NCBI RefSeq assembly: GCF_003121485.1 | Contig: NZ_QAVX01000013.1 | Location: forward strand, 80,359 to 144,358 | Length of the DNA stretch: 64,000 nt | Direction: 5' to 3' | Source of the DNA: Dyella sp. C11 | GTDB lineage: Bacteria > Pseudomonadota > Gammaproteobacteria > Xanthomonadales > Rhodanobacteraceae | Shown: positions 26,435 through 34,922 of the stretch, piece after piece | How positions within the stretch are numbered: the first letter of the stretch is position 1 | Layout of the letters: each line of letters opens with the position of its first letter | The notes under the pieces: model-generated | Told to the model about the DNA's origin: nothing | Databases searched by the model: none | What the model saw: only the letters and a program-made list of their open reading frames with translations | Position numbers and translations under genes: made by a program

Positions 26435-26836
26435 ATGATTCGTTGCGTACGCATGTGGACCGGCGCTGATGGGAACTCCTTGTTCGAGGAGGGCCACATT
26501 GAACTCACCGGAGGAGAGCGGGGCGACTTCGTGGGTGCTTCTATCGCGGTGCGCGCGCTGTCCTTCAGGGAAACGAACTCGGGCGGCTCTTACGAGTGGC
26601 ACCAGGACCCGGTGCCCCGCTATGTACTGACGCTGTCGGGAACGTTGGAATTCGAAACAAAATCAGGGGCGACATTCACCATTCGCCCTGGCGATGTCCT
26701 GCTCGCACAGGACAATACGGGCAGTGGCCACAAGTGGCGACTCATCGGGGACGAGCCCTGGCGACGCGCGTACGTCGTTTACGACGCCGATGCCGGGCTG
26801 CAGTTTGTCCCTCAGCATGCGGAGGGGCAGAAATGA
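26435..26836 (+). CDS. Cupin-domain protein in fumC-mqo operon
   Basis: A 133-aa single cupin. The double-stranded beta-helix is suggested by SYEWHQDPVPRYVLTLSGTL (motif 1, with one clear His) and FTIRPGDVLLAQDNTGSGHKW (motif 2, late His). Metal binding would be less complete than in canonical cupins, since motif 1 has one visible His. It begins 12 bp after the fumC end, and its stop overlaps the mqo start (ATGA), so the three genes are one transcript. The function is unknown; a sensor or small isomerase for a C4 acid is only a guess. Confidence 0.8.
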   Translation: MIRCVRMWTGADGNSLFEEGHIELTGGERGDFVGASIAVRALSFRETNSGGSYEWHQDPVPRYVLTLSGTLEFETKSGATFTIRPGDVLLAQDNTGSGHKWRLIGDEPWRRAYVVYDADAGLQFVPQHAEGQK

Positions 26837-28332
26837 GTGCGCCCGGGACCGACAACTACGACGTCGTGCTGATCGGCGCCGGCATCATGAGCGCCACGCT
26901 GGGAACGTTCCTGAAAGAACTGGATCCGTCGCTACGCATCGCCATGATCGAGCGCCTGGAGGATTGTGCCCAGGAGAGCTCGCAGGCATGGAACAACGCG
27001 GGCACGGGGCACGCCGCCAATTGCGAGCTCAACTACACGCCACAGCGCGACGATGGAAGCATCGACATTTCTGCGGCACTGAAGGTCAATACCCAATTCG
27101 ATCTTTCGCGCCAGCTATGGACCTATCTGGTGAGCAAGGGAACGATCAAGGACCCACAAGCGTTCATCCACGCGTGTCCGCACATGAGTTTTGTGTGGGG
27201 CGGCAAGAACGTTTCGTTCCTCAAGGCTCGTTTCGACGAAATGCATGTGCATCCTTGCTTCCACGGCATGGAGTACACGGAAGATCAGGCGCAAATTTCC
27301 CATTGGGCTCCATTGATCATGGAGGGGCGCGATCCGCATCAGCCGGTGGCGGCCACGCGCATCATCACGGGCACGGATGTCGACTACGGATCATTGACGC
27401 ATCTGCTTGTTGCACAGCTGAGTACGCAACCTGGATTCGACCTTCGATACAACCGTGAAGTCACCACGCTGGAGCGGGATGGCAACAACGGTTGGCGCGT
27501 GGGATTCAAGGACAGCAAGGATCAGGCGACGGGATCGGTCAACGCGAAATTCGTCTTCATCGGAGCGGGCGGCGCAGCCATCGAGCTTCTGGAGAAGTCG
27601 GGCATTCCCGAGGGACGGGGCTATGGCGGCTTTCCGGTCAGCGGCATCTGGCTTCGATGCGAGGTTGATGCTGTTGCGCAAAGGCATCACGCCAAGGTGT
27701 ATGGCAAGGCGGCCGAAGGATCGCCGCCCATGTCGGTTCCACACCTTGATACCCGCATGATCGACGGCAAGCGATCGCTGCTGTTCGGTCCCTACGCCGG
27801 ATTTTCGACCAAGTTCCTGAAGCATGGATCAGTGACGGACCTGCTTGACTCCATTACCCACGACAACATCGTGCCGTTGCTGGAGGTGGCCAAGGACAAC
27901 GCGGGGCTGGAGGAGTACCTGATCGGCCAGGTGCTGCAGAGTGGCCATCACCAGTTCAAGGCGTTGCTGGACTTCTTCCCCCATGCCAGGCGGGGTGACT
28001 GGATTGAAGCCGTGGCAGGCCAGCGTGTGCAGATCATCAAGCCCGACACCGGCGACATGGGTGGACGGCTGGAAGTTGGCACCGAACTGGTACCCGCCGA
28101 AGACAAGTCACTGGTGGCCCTGCTTGGTGCTTCGCCAGGCGCGTCGACAGCAGCTGCGGTCGCTCTTCAAGTACTTCATGCATGCTTTCCCGACAAACTC
28201 ACCGACGGTGCGTGGCTGCCAAAGCTGAAACAGATCATCCCGACCTATGGAATCGACCTGACGAAGGACGCCGATGCGCTGCGCACATCACGCGCCGTCA
28301 CGGCAAAGGCATTGAACACTGAAAACGTTTGA
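26833..28332 (+). CDS. mqo: Malate:quinone oxidoreductase
   Basis: A 499-aa FAD enzyme that oxidises malate to oxaloacetate and gives electrons to the quinone pool at the inner membrane. The signature is strong: YDVVLIGAGIMSATLGTFLK at the FAD site, ERLEDCAQESSQAWNNAGTG, HAANCELNYTP, FVFIGAGGAAIELLEKSGI, and LLGASPGASTAAAVALQVL near the end. Length is normal for the family. ATG 26833 overlaps the cupin stop; GGAGGGG precedes it. With fumarase two genes upstream it forms a two-step fumarate-malate-oxaloacetate path that feeds the quinol oxidases such as the bd enzyme encoded at 1.5 kb. Confidence 0.96.
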   Translation: MSAPGTDNYDVVLIGAGIMSATLGTFLKELDPSLRIAMIERLEDCAQESSQAWNNAGTGHAANCELNYTPQRDDGSIDISAALKVNTQFDLSRQLWTYLVSKGTIKDPQAFIHACPHMSFVWGGKNVSFLKARFDEMHVHPCFHGMEYTEDQAQISHWAPLIMEGRDPHQPVAATRIITGTDVDYGSLTHLLVAQLSTQPGFDLRYNREVTTLERDGNNGWRVGFKDSKDQATGSVNAKFVFIGAGGAAIELLEKSGIPEGRGYGGFPVSGIWLRCEVDAVAQRHHAKVYGKAAEGSPPMSVPHLDTRMIDGKRSLLFGPYAGFSTKFLKHGSVTDLLDSITHDNIVPLLEVAKDNAGLEEYLIGQVLQSGHHQFKALLDFFPHARRGDWIEAVAGQRVQIIKPDTGDMGGRLEVGTELVPAEDKSLVALLGASPGASTAAAVALQVLHACFPDKLTDGAWLPKLKQIIPTYGIDLTKDADALRTSRAVTAKALNTENV

Positions 28333-28404
28333 GCCCGTCAGGCGCCATGGCGAAACTCCCGTCGTCATTGGCCGGCTACGGGCCATGACCAAGACGTCCG
28401 CTGG

Positions 28405-29373
28405 CTAGGCGCTATGAATGTCAGCGGGTCCGTAGTGCATGGCTCGCCACACCTGATAGCGCTCGTTCGTCTGCGGCTTGATGAAAAGGGTGACGATCTC
28501 GGGATGCGCATTCTGGATGCGCTGCTCGATCGACTGAACGCAGGCTTCGATCTGGTCCGCATGCAAATCTTTGACAAACTCGACGCTGAGGCCTGCCAGG
28601 ATCTGGTCTGGCGCGAGATGCACCGTCAGCGCGCCGTTCGCCTTGCTCACACCGGGCGTGGCTGCCGCCAGCGCAAGGATTCCCGTCACCAGTGTCGGAT
28701 TCGCTCTCTCGCCGATCAGCAGGCTCTTGCTTTCGCGCGCAAGGATGCCGGCGACGATGGCGAGGATCAACCCGATCAACACCGACGCCACACCGTCGAG
28801 CACGGGCAGATCAAGCGCCAGGGATAGATAGATGCCCAGCGCAGCGATCACATTGCCAGCGAGCGCTGCGCTGTCTTCGAACAGCACCATGAAGGAGGGC
28901 GGGTCCTTGCTGCGGTGAATCGCCTGCCAGTACGTCAGTTCGCCACGTGTAGCCCGAAGCTTGCGAAAGGCGGCAAGCCAGGAGATGCCTTCGAACACAA
29001 AGGCGCAGCCCAGAACTACGTAGTTCACCACGGGGTGCTCGATGGCGGCAGGTTCAAGAATGTGTTGTACGCCGTGGTACAGCGACGCGCCGGCGCCCAG
29101 CCCGAACAGCATCAACGCAACGATGAAACTCCAGAAATAGAGCTCTCGCCCGTAGCCAAGGGGATGGATGGCATCGGGGCGACGAAGTGCCATCTTGTAA
29201 CCGTGCAACAGGAGCCATTCGTTGGTCGAGTCCACCAGCGAGTGAATGGCCTCGCTCAGCATCGCCGCACTTCCGGTAACTACCGCAGCGATCACCTTGG
29301 TGCTTGCTACGAGCAGATCACCCAGCAACGCCAGGTAGACGATGTTCTTCGACGTGGAACAGGATCGCGCCAT
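28405..29373 (-). CDS. Cation diffusion facilitator (CDF) transporter
   Basis: A 322-aa divalent-metal/proton antiporter with six membrane helices. The metal-site motif HxxxD in the second helix (LSEAIHSLVDSTNEW) and the second motif in the fifth helix (LFEDSAALAGNVIAALG) are both present. The C-terminal cytoplasmic domain (SVEFVKDLHADQIEACVQSI) has the ferredoxin-like fold of CDF dimers. The N-terminal pattern (STSKNIVYLALLGDLLVAST) resembles the group that includes YdfM/SLC30A9-like proteins. Substrates could be zinc, iron, manganese or cobalt; not assignable. It is convergent with mqo. An inverted repeat (29440-29453) lies upstream of its start. Confidence 0.9.
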   Translation of the reverse strand: MARSCSTSKNIVYLALLGDLLVASTKVIAAVVTGSAAMLSEAIHSLVDSTNEWLLLHGYKMALRRPDAIHPLGYGRELYFWSFIVALMLFGLGAGASLYHGVQHILEPAAIEHPVVNYVVLGCAFVFEGISWLAAFRKLRATRGELTYWQAIHRSKDPPSFMVLFEDSAALAGNVIAALGIYLSLALDLPVLDGVASVLIGLILAIVAGILARESKSLLIGERANPTLVTGILALAAATPGVSKANGALTVHLAPDQILAGLSVEFVKDLHADQIEACVQSIEQRIQNAHPEIVTLFIKPQTNERYQVWRAMHYGPADIHSA

Positions 29374-29686
29374 TTCGTCTCCCCGGTGGATGGATCGTGC
29401 CGGCCATGGCTATCCCATCACCCCTGCCGTATCGGTTTAGAGAACGTTTTCTCGCAGGGGCTTCACAGGGCAGGGCGCGTTGGTGGCCGCCTGGACGGGA
29501 GCTACGACAGCTCTCCAAGGCGAAAAGCCCTCAACGCGCGACACTCAGGGCGCGACGGCCTTGAAGGGTTCGCCGGTTTTCAGCGACAAGGCGGGTAGGC
29601 TGGCCGCGGCGCAACTCGCCAGTGGACCATCCGCAAACACCGACGGTCCTGCTGTTTCGGTAAATCGTTTGCCCGCACGCTCCAGA
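29374..29686. promoter_or_regulatory. Upstream region of CDF gene with GAGAA-N4-TTCTC inverted repeat
   Basis: This 313-bp region lies between two leftward genes. GAGAACGTTTTCTC (29440-29453) has 5-bp inverted arms and a 4-bp centre, 67 bp before the CDF start, a plausible operator. No coding region is supported; the long frames across it are shadows of the flanking genes. Confidence 0.4.
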
Positions 29687-30100
29687 TCAGGTCTTGATCT
29701 GCATGGCGGCCAGGTGAACCTGCTTGCCGTACATGCCCCAGTTCTCTTCCGGGACTTCAAGAATGCCGACATAGGCCGGTACCTGGCCGCCATCGGTCTT
29801 GGAATATTTGCCAAGGATGGCCGTTGCCTCCTCGACCATGCGCGTCTTGGTCTGGGCGTTGAAGCCGCCTTTCAGGGCGTAGACCTTGAGGCTCATGATG
29901 GGCTCGGCTGCCTGTTTTCCTGCGCGAAACACGGTGTCAGGGGCGTGCTCTACAAAGTAGACCCAGATACCCGCGCGAATTTGAGGCGTGTCGATAAGGC
30001 GTTCGCAGGCCATGCCAAGGTCGGTCAGCTCGGCGGCAACCTTGGCGCGGGCGTCTGCGGTAAAAGCGCCTTCCGGCGCGTGGAGGAACATCTTAGGCAT
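29687..30100 (-). CDS. Tautomerase-superfamily protein
   Basis: A 137-aa protein beginning Met-Pro (MPKMFLHAPEGAFTADAR). After Met removal the Pro would be the catalytic general base of tautomerases such as 4-oxalocrotonate tautomerase and cis-CaaD-like enzymes. A second beta-alpha-beta unit seems present (IMSLKVYALKGGFNAQTKTR), so it is the fused, double-length type. The C-terminal EVPEENWGMYGKQVHLA resembles family members with a closing segment. I chose ATG 30100 since it gives the N-terminal Pro; the frame is open further upstream. The substrate is unknown. It fits the surrounding set of small-molecule enzymes. Confidence 0.8.
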   Translation of the reverse strand: MPKMFLHAPEGAFTADARAKVAAELTDLGMACERLIDTPQIRAGIWVYFVEHAPDTVFRAGKQAAEPIMSLKVYALKGGFNAQTKTRMVEEATAILGKYSKTDGGQVPAYVGILEVPEENWGMYGKQVHLAAMQIKT

Positions 30101-30582
30101 GGCATATCTCCCCGATCTTCGCGATACCTGGAACGATAGTCCGCGACGGCTTTCGCATGCGGTCAATCCAAGTTAAATGGTGCAAAGCGTCGAGGTGCTC
30201 CGGGGCGTTGCGGCATCAGAGAGATGGCTCCAAGGACGCTCGATGCCTGATTCATGAGCCACGCGCATAAGCGCTAGCGATTCTCCCTGCCTAATCAGCG
30301 GCCTCGTGAGCCAGTACATTTTCGCATCACACGAGACGGCGCATCCCTTGCCACCCCGTCCGCTGGCGCATGCGATTGAACGGGCGACAGGGGTCGTCAG
30401 GCCGTTCTTTGAGCCCGCCGATACTGAGGTGCCGTCATTGGCGCAACACCGGGCAGGGCGCACTTCTCAGCCGCGAGGCTTGACCGCGTCTTGGCGCCCA
30501 CTCGGCAACCATGTCGCGTTCATCTGGTGATCACTCGAATATTGATTCAACCCTTCAGTTGCGGGACACGCAGGAGAAGAAC
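30101..30582. promoter_or_regulatory. Divergent intergenic region, tautomerase / SDR
   Basis: A 482-bp region with no supported gene. It must contain promoters for the leftward tautomerase and the rightward SDR. Two small opposing frames (30306-30530 + and 30173-30463 -) overlap each other and have no family features. Confidence 0.35.
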
Positions 30583-31425
30583 ATGGCATTTACACCGGTA
30601 TGGTTTATCACTGGCTGTTCGACCGGTCTTGGTTACGCATTGGCACAGCGGGCGAAGGAGCGCGGCCTTCGCGTCGTCGCTACCGCACGTGACGTCAGCC
30701 AACTGGCAGCCCTGGCCAAAGGTGCTGAAGATCAAGTGTTGACGTTGGCGCTCGACGTGACGAAGTCCGACCAGATTGAAGCTGCTGTTGCAGCAGCCAG
30801 GGAGAAATTCGGACGCATTGATGTTTTGGTCAACAACGCCGGGTATGGCTACCAGAGCACGGCCGAGGAGGCCGTTGACTCGGAAGTGCGCGCCCAGTTC
30901 GACACCAATGTCTTTGGGCTATTTGAGCTCACCCGCGCCGTACTGCCCACCATGCGCGAACAGCGCAGCGGCAACATCCTGAATGTCACGTCGGTTGCCG
31001 GCATGATTGGCTTCCCCGGTTCCGGGTTCTATGCGGCCTCCAAGCACGCCGTCGAGGGCTTTACCGACTCGCTGCGTGCCGAGGTTGCTCCGCTCGGCAT
31101 TGGCGTGACCGGTGTCGAGCCCGGTCCGTTCCGCACCGATTGGGCGGGCCGATCCTTGCGCCAGACACCAACCAGAATCGCAGACTACGCCGACACGGTC
31201 GGAAAGCGTTTCGTGGCCACTCGCGACATGAGCGGGAAACAGGTTGGCGACCCGGTGCGTGCGGCAGACATCATGATCGATATCGCCAACGGCACCTCGG
31301 CGCCACGCCATCTTCCGCTTGGTGCGTGGGCTGTCCAGGCGCTGGTCGAGAAACTGGCGCAGCGAACGGCAGAAATCGAGTCCCTGCGTGATCTAAGCGC
31401 ATCAGCGGATTTTCCGGCCGAATGA
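30583..31425 (+). CDS. Short-chain dehydrogenase/reductase
   Basis: A 280-aa classical SDR. It has the cofactor motif TGCSTGLGYALA near the start, the NNAGYGYQS block, the catalytic Ser region (NILNVTSVAGMIGFPGSGFY) and YAASK. The C-terminus contains VEPGPFRTDWAGRSL. This pattern (F-I-T-G-C-S-T-G-L-G, VEPGxFRTD) is typical of a broad bacterial SDR group whose substrates are mostly unknown. AGGAGA lies 5 nt before ATG 30583; the frame open from 30511 is upstream read-through. It is convergent with the LysR gene and stands alone. Confidence 0.92.
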   Translation: MAFTPVWFITGCSTGLGYALAQRAKERGLRVVATARDVSQLAALAKGAEDQVLTLALDVTKSDQIEAAVAAAREKFGRIDVLVNNAGYGYQSTAEEAVDSEVRAQFDTNVFGLFELTRAVLPTMREQRSGNILNVTSVAGMIGFPGSGFYAASKHAVEGFTDSLRAEVAPLGIGVTGVEPGPFRTDWAGRSLRQTPTRIADYADTVGKRFVATRDMSGKQVGDPVRAADIMIDIANGTSAPRHLPLGAWAVQALVEKLAQRTAEIESLRDLSASADFPAE

Positions 31426-31494
31426 TTCGCCGGCTGCCCGACATCAATCTGCCCGTTACGTAGACAGCGGAGTGTGCGAAAGCGCGTGACGGGG

Positions 31495-32427
31495 CTACGT
31501 GCGACCGCGATATCGAAGGGCATCGATTAGGAGTGAAAATGCCGCCGATGGCTGGCGCCTGCTGGCGTAGTAAAGATGATATCCGGGAAACAACGGGCAC
31601 CAGTCGTCCAGCACCTGCCTAAGTGCACCTGCGCGAATGTGCGGAAGAACCATGGCCTCGGGCAGATATGCCAGTCCGAAATGAGCGAGCGCAGCGAGGA
31701 GAATCCGGTTGACGTTATTGAATGTGATGCGGCCTTCGACTCGCACATTGAGTGGAATGCCGTTCTTCTCGAATTCCCAGATGTACAGTCCACCATGGGT
31801 CAGGAAACGCATGTTGATGCAATCGTGCTTTGCCAGGTCATGCGGCGTATCAATCGTTGGCCGTCCATCCAGGTAGGCAGGACTGCCCACCACCACCAAT
31901 CGCGTTGGCGGACCGATGGGCACGGCAATCATGTCCTTGGCGACTTGCTCTCCAAGGCTGATGCCGGCATCAAAGCGTTCGGCCACGATATCCGTCAACG
32001 TAGGATCACAAATGACCTCGACATTGACGTCCGGATACTGCGGCAACAACCGTTCGAGCGCTGGCCAGAGAATGGAGTCGGCGGCGTAATCGCTTGTGGT
32101 GCTGATTCGGATCGTACCGCTGGGTTTGTCGCGCAACTCACTGAGGCTGCCGATGGCCTCGTCGATGTTGTCGAAATTCGGAACCAGCACCCGAAGCAGG
32201 CGCTCACCAGCCTCCGTGGGAGACACGCTGCGAGTGGTACGCGTGAGAAGGCGCAGGCCGAGCCGCTCCTCCATCTCGCGAATCTTGTGACTAAGCGCGG
32301 ATTGCGACAGCCCAAGCTTCGCGGCGGCGCGCGTGAAGTTCCCCTCGCGCGCCACGGCGATGAACGCCTGAAGATCATTGTAGTTCTCGGCCACCGCAAT
32401 TTTCCCGGCTATGTACGTGGGAACCAT
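31495..32427 (-). CDS. LysR-family transcriptional regulator
   Basis: A 310-aa LTTR. The N-terminal winged helix (FIAVAREGNFTRAAAKLGLS, QSALSHKIREMEERLGLRLL, TRTTRSVSPTEAG) is followed by a periplasmic-binding-protein-like effector domain (SGTIRISTTSDYAADSILWP; ERFDAGISLGEQVAKDMIAV). It resembles the group that controls nearby dehydrogenases. It is divergent from the zinc alcohol dehydrogenase gene, 205 bp away, the usual arrangement of an LTTR and its target. Autoregulation and activation of the ADH gene are inferred from this layout. The inducer is unknown. Confidence 0.93.
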   Translation of the reverse strand: MVPTYIAGKIAVAENYNDLQAFIAVAREGNFTRAAAKLGLSQSALSHKIREMEERLGLRLLTRTTRSVSPTEAGERLLRVLVPNFDNIDEAIGSLSELRDKPSGTIRISTTSDYAADSILWPALERLLPQYPDVNVEVICDPTLTDIVAERFDAGISLGEQVAKDMIAVPIGPPTRLVVVGSPAYLDGRPTIDTPHDLAKHDCINMRFLTHGGLYIWEFEKNGIPLNVRVEGRITFNNVNRILLAALAHFGLAYLPEAMVLPHIRAGALRQVLDDWCPLFPGYHLYYASRRQPSAAFSLLIDALRYRGRT

Positions 32428-32436
32428 GGATGCGGG

Positions 32437-32448
32437 CGATTTTAATCG
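32437..32448. promoter_or_regulatory. CGATT-N2-AATCG inverted repeat upstream of LysR gene
   Basis: A 12-bp inverted repeat with perfect 5-bp arms, 10 bp before the LysR start codon, in the divergent LysR/ADH region. Its place fits an autoregulatory LTTR site, although the canonical T-N11-A form is not exact. Confidence 0.4.
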
Positions 32449-32632
32449 ACGCCGGGCTAGCGGTCGCGAGCCCCTGCAGGAAAAGCGAGCTTTTTGTGCA
32501 ATTCAGCGTCGTATCGATTCAGTGACACTCGACCCGCAACCGGGTCGGGACCAGGCCCCGCGCTGTCCGGTCGGTTGGCACATGCCGGCCCCGGCACGCG
32601 GCGCCCTTCAAATACATGAAGGAGAGTAGAAA

Positions 32633-33694
32633 ATGAAAGCCGCGCGTCTGCACGAATATGGCAAGCCCCTTGTCATCGAAGACATACCGATCCCTGAAAT
32701 TCAGGCGGATGAAATCCTGGTCAAGGTGACGGCATGCGGCGTTTGCCGGACAGATGCCGAACTCATTGACGGCTATTTCAATCGCTACTTCGAGATTCCG
32801 ACACCCATCACGCTGGGCCATGAAATCGCCGGCGAGGTTGCGGAGATGGGAAGGGATGTGCCGAGCTCGGCCTTCCAGAAAGGGGATCATGTCGTTGTAG
32901 TTCCCGGCTGGGGCGACGGAACATGCAGGCATTGCCAGGTGGGCAACACGCAGCTGTGCCCCAATGTGCGTTACCCGGGCTTCGGTCCTTATGGCGGCTT
33001 CGCCGAGTACCTGCCTGTCCCGGCGCGCTACCTGATCAAGGTGGGCAAGAGCCTGAAGTCAGAAGAACTGGCGCCGCTCACCGATGCCGGCTTGACGCCT
33101 TTTCGCGCCATCAAAAAACTTCGCAGGGCCGATGCCCTTGGCCCTGACAGGGTGCTTGGCGTCTTTGGATTGGGCGGATTGGGCGGCTATGCGGTGCAGT
33201 ATGCGAAGCTGCAAGGCGGCGGTGCCACGATTGTCGTCTTCGAGCGGGACGCCCGCAAACTCGAGATGGCAAAAACGTATGGCGCAGACGTTGCCGTCAA
33301 CATCACCGATCGATCTGCCACTGACGTAGCCAACGAGCTGGAAGCCGCGACAGGCCAGCGAGACCTTGATGCGATCATCGATTGCGTCGGTACGCCGGAG
33401 ATGATGCAGTTTGGATTCAGCCTTCTGGGTATCAGCGGCCACTACGTTGACGTTGGGCTGCTTGGGGATCGTATCGATATCCCGCTGTTTCCTCGCATCA
33501 ATCGGGAACAGTCCTTCTACGGTTCCAACTGGGGAAATTTCACGGACCTGAGCGAAGTCATGTCGCTGGCCGCAAAAGGAAAGATTCAACACAACATCAA
33601 GACCATCGGCTTTGATCAACTCAACGAAACGATCGATGCGCTCAGGCATGGAAAGATTTCAGGAAGAGCGGTCTTGAAGATCGACGGCAAGTAG
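32633..33694 (+). CDS. Zinc-type NAD(P)-dependent alcohol dehydrogenase
   Basis: A 353-aa medium-chain dehydrogenase. Catalytic zinc ligands are visible (ACGVCRTD and TLGHEIAGEV), as is the nucleotide motif VFGLGGLGGYAVQYAK. The structural-zinc loop reads GWGDGTCRHCQVGNTQLC: three cysteines, with Asp where the first Cys of the usual quartet would be. Such a site may still bind zinc through Asp, or may be weakened. AAGGAGAG precedes ATG 32633. It is divergent from a LysR gene, its probable regulator, and followed by a strong terminator, so it is monocistronic. The substrate is probably an alcohol or aldehyde; not assignable. Confidence 0.92.
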   Translation: MKAARLHEYGKPLVIEDIPIPEIQADEILVKVTACGVCRTDAELIDGYFNRYFEIPTPITLGHEIAGEVAEMGRDVPSSAFQKGDHVVVVPGWGDGTCRHCQVGNTQLCPNVRYPGFGPYGGFAEYLPVPARYLIKVGKSLKSEELAPLTDAGLTPFRAIKKLRRADALGPDRVLGVFGLGGLGGYAVQYAKLQGGGATIVVFERDARKLEMAKTYGADVAVNITDRSATDVANELEAATGQRDLDAIIDCVGTPEMMQFGFSLLGISGHYVDVGLLGDRIDIPLFPRINREQSFYGSNWGNFTDLSEVMSLAAKGKIQHNIKTIGFDQLNETIDALRHGKISGRAVLKIDGK

Positions 33695-33702
33695 CACGTC
33701 AT

Positions 33703-33734
33703 GCCGGGTGGCCCGCCAACGCAGGCCACCCGGC
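33703..33734 (+). terminator. Terminator after ADH gene
   Basis: A perfect 11-bp GC-rich stem (GCCGGGTGGCC with GGCCACCCGGC) and a 10-nt loop starts 8 bp after the ADH stop codon. No long T-run follows, but the stem strength and position support a terminator. Confidence 0.75.
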
Positions 33735-34013
33735 GCTCGTATTCACGGAGGATCGACCCGGGATCATGTGATCGTGAACATGTGAACCACAAAGCCAGGC
33801 CATGCTTGGCCCAATGGCATCACGGGCAATCATGGCGACGGGATTTGAGCAAATATTGATCGGATCTGGAGCCGTGAGCTCCTTGCGAACCTCTAAAATG
33901 CAGTTCTCTGGCAAGCGCTGTTTTAGGGACAAAGGAGCGGATCAGCTCTTCCGTCCCACAAAATAACCGATGCCAGGCGTGGCTCAGGACGGCGAGGCGC
34001 TCGCCTCCGCACC
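33735..34013. promoter_or_regulatory. Upstream region of AraC gene with palindrome
   Basis: No gene. A perfect GATCA-TG-TGATC palindrome lies at 33762-33773 and overlaps a direct repeat GTGAACATGTGAAC. These may be half-sites for the AraC regulator that follows, about 240 bp downstream. The role is inferred from position only. Confidence 0.35.
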
Positions 34014-34916
34014 ATGAGCCGCACCCATTGCCTACTCGGTATGACTGAATTGTCATCCATGACTGAAACCGGATGGACGCCCCTCGCCACCGGGGCTGCG
34101 CAAGCACTCTCGCGCCAACCTTTGCCGCTGGAGGCGCCCATCGTGCGAAAGGGGTTGTGCAGCCTGGCGCAACCTTGCCTGAGGCATCCGCAGCACGCAC
34201 CGCAGTTCCTGTTCCAGGATGCAACGCTACTGCTCGTCGCGTCTGGACGGCTGGAGATCATCGATGGTGCCAATAAGATCAGCATCGATTCACCGCTGAA
34301 CTTGCTATTGGTGGAAGCCAATACGCGCAGCGACCTGCAAAAGTCACCTGGTGACGCGGAGTCGCGCTTCCGATCCATCTTTCTGAGTTTTTTGCCCGAT
34401 CTACTCAGCACGTTCCAGTCGGGCCGTGATCCGGTTGATCGCACCTCAGCGGTCCATCAAGTTGCGCTGGATGACGAACTGGCCGAGACGCTGCATTACG
34501 TCCTGGAAAGCATCTATGGATCGGCCGTCAGTGATGAGCGGCTTCGTTATCGATTGCTGGATCTTCTTGCCGCGATCTCGGAGCGAGGCCATCGATTTGC
34601 CAGGGTGCCGCAGTCGGGCGTGGTTGCACGCTTGCGCACCATGGTGGGTGAAGCACCAGAGCGGCGATGGACGGCGAAAGATGCCGCGCATGCACTTGCC
34701 ACCAGCGAAGCGACCTTGCGCCGACGTTTGGCGGACGAAGGAGCGCATTTCGAGGACATGCTGATGGACGTCCGCATGCATCACGCATTGATGCTTATGC
34801 AAACGACGTCATGGAGCATCCCGCGCATTGCCGAAGCCAGCGGCTACAAGTCGCGAACGCGCTTCGCGGAGCGTTTTCGCGAGCGATTCGGTTACGCCCC
34901 GTCCAGCGTCCGTTAG
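34014..34916 (+). CDS. AraC-family transcriptional regulator with cupin-type sensor domain
   Basis: A 300-aa regulator. The N-terminal part (residues about 35-165) has the AraC_N/cupin_6-like pattern (PQFLFQDATLLLVASGRLEI, DSPLNLLLVEANTRSDL). The C-terminal 100 residues are the double HTH: WTAKDAAHALATSEATLRRR and SIPRIAEASGYKSRTRFAERF, ending FRERFGYAPSSVR. This order resembles the CFA/GadX-like subgroup. Three in-frame ATGs (34014, 34041, 34059) compete and none has a convincing ribosome-binding site. The FUSC-like gene starts 6 bp after its stop, so the regulator and transporter are probably co-transcribed and linked in function. Confidence 0.88.
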   Translation: MSRTHCLLGMTELSSMTETGWTPLATGAAQALSRQPLPLEAPIVRKGLCSLAQPCLRHPQHAPQFLFQDATLLLVASGRLEIIDGANKISIDSPLNLLLVEANTRSDLQKSPGDAESRFRSIFLSFLPDLLSTFQSGRDPVDRTSAVHQVALDDELAETLHYVLESIYGSAVSDERLRYRLLDLLAAISERGHRFARVPQSGVVARLRTMVGEAPERRWTAKDAAHALATSEATLRRRLADEGAHFEDMLMDVRMHHALMLMQTTSWSIPRIAEASGYKSRTRFAERFRERFGYAPSSVR

Positions 34917-34922
34917 ACGCGA

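Noticed and set aside
30173..30530. Two short opposing frames in the tautomerase/SDR gap
   Set aside because: They overlap, have no ribosome-binding site and no recognisable content.
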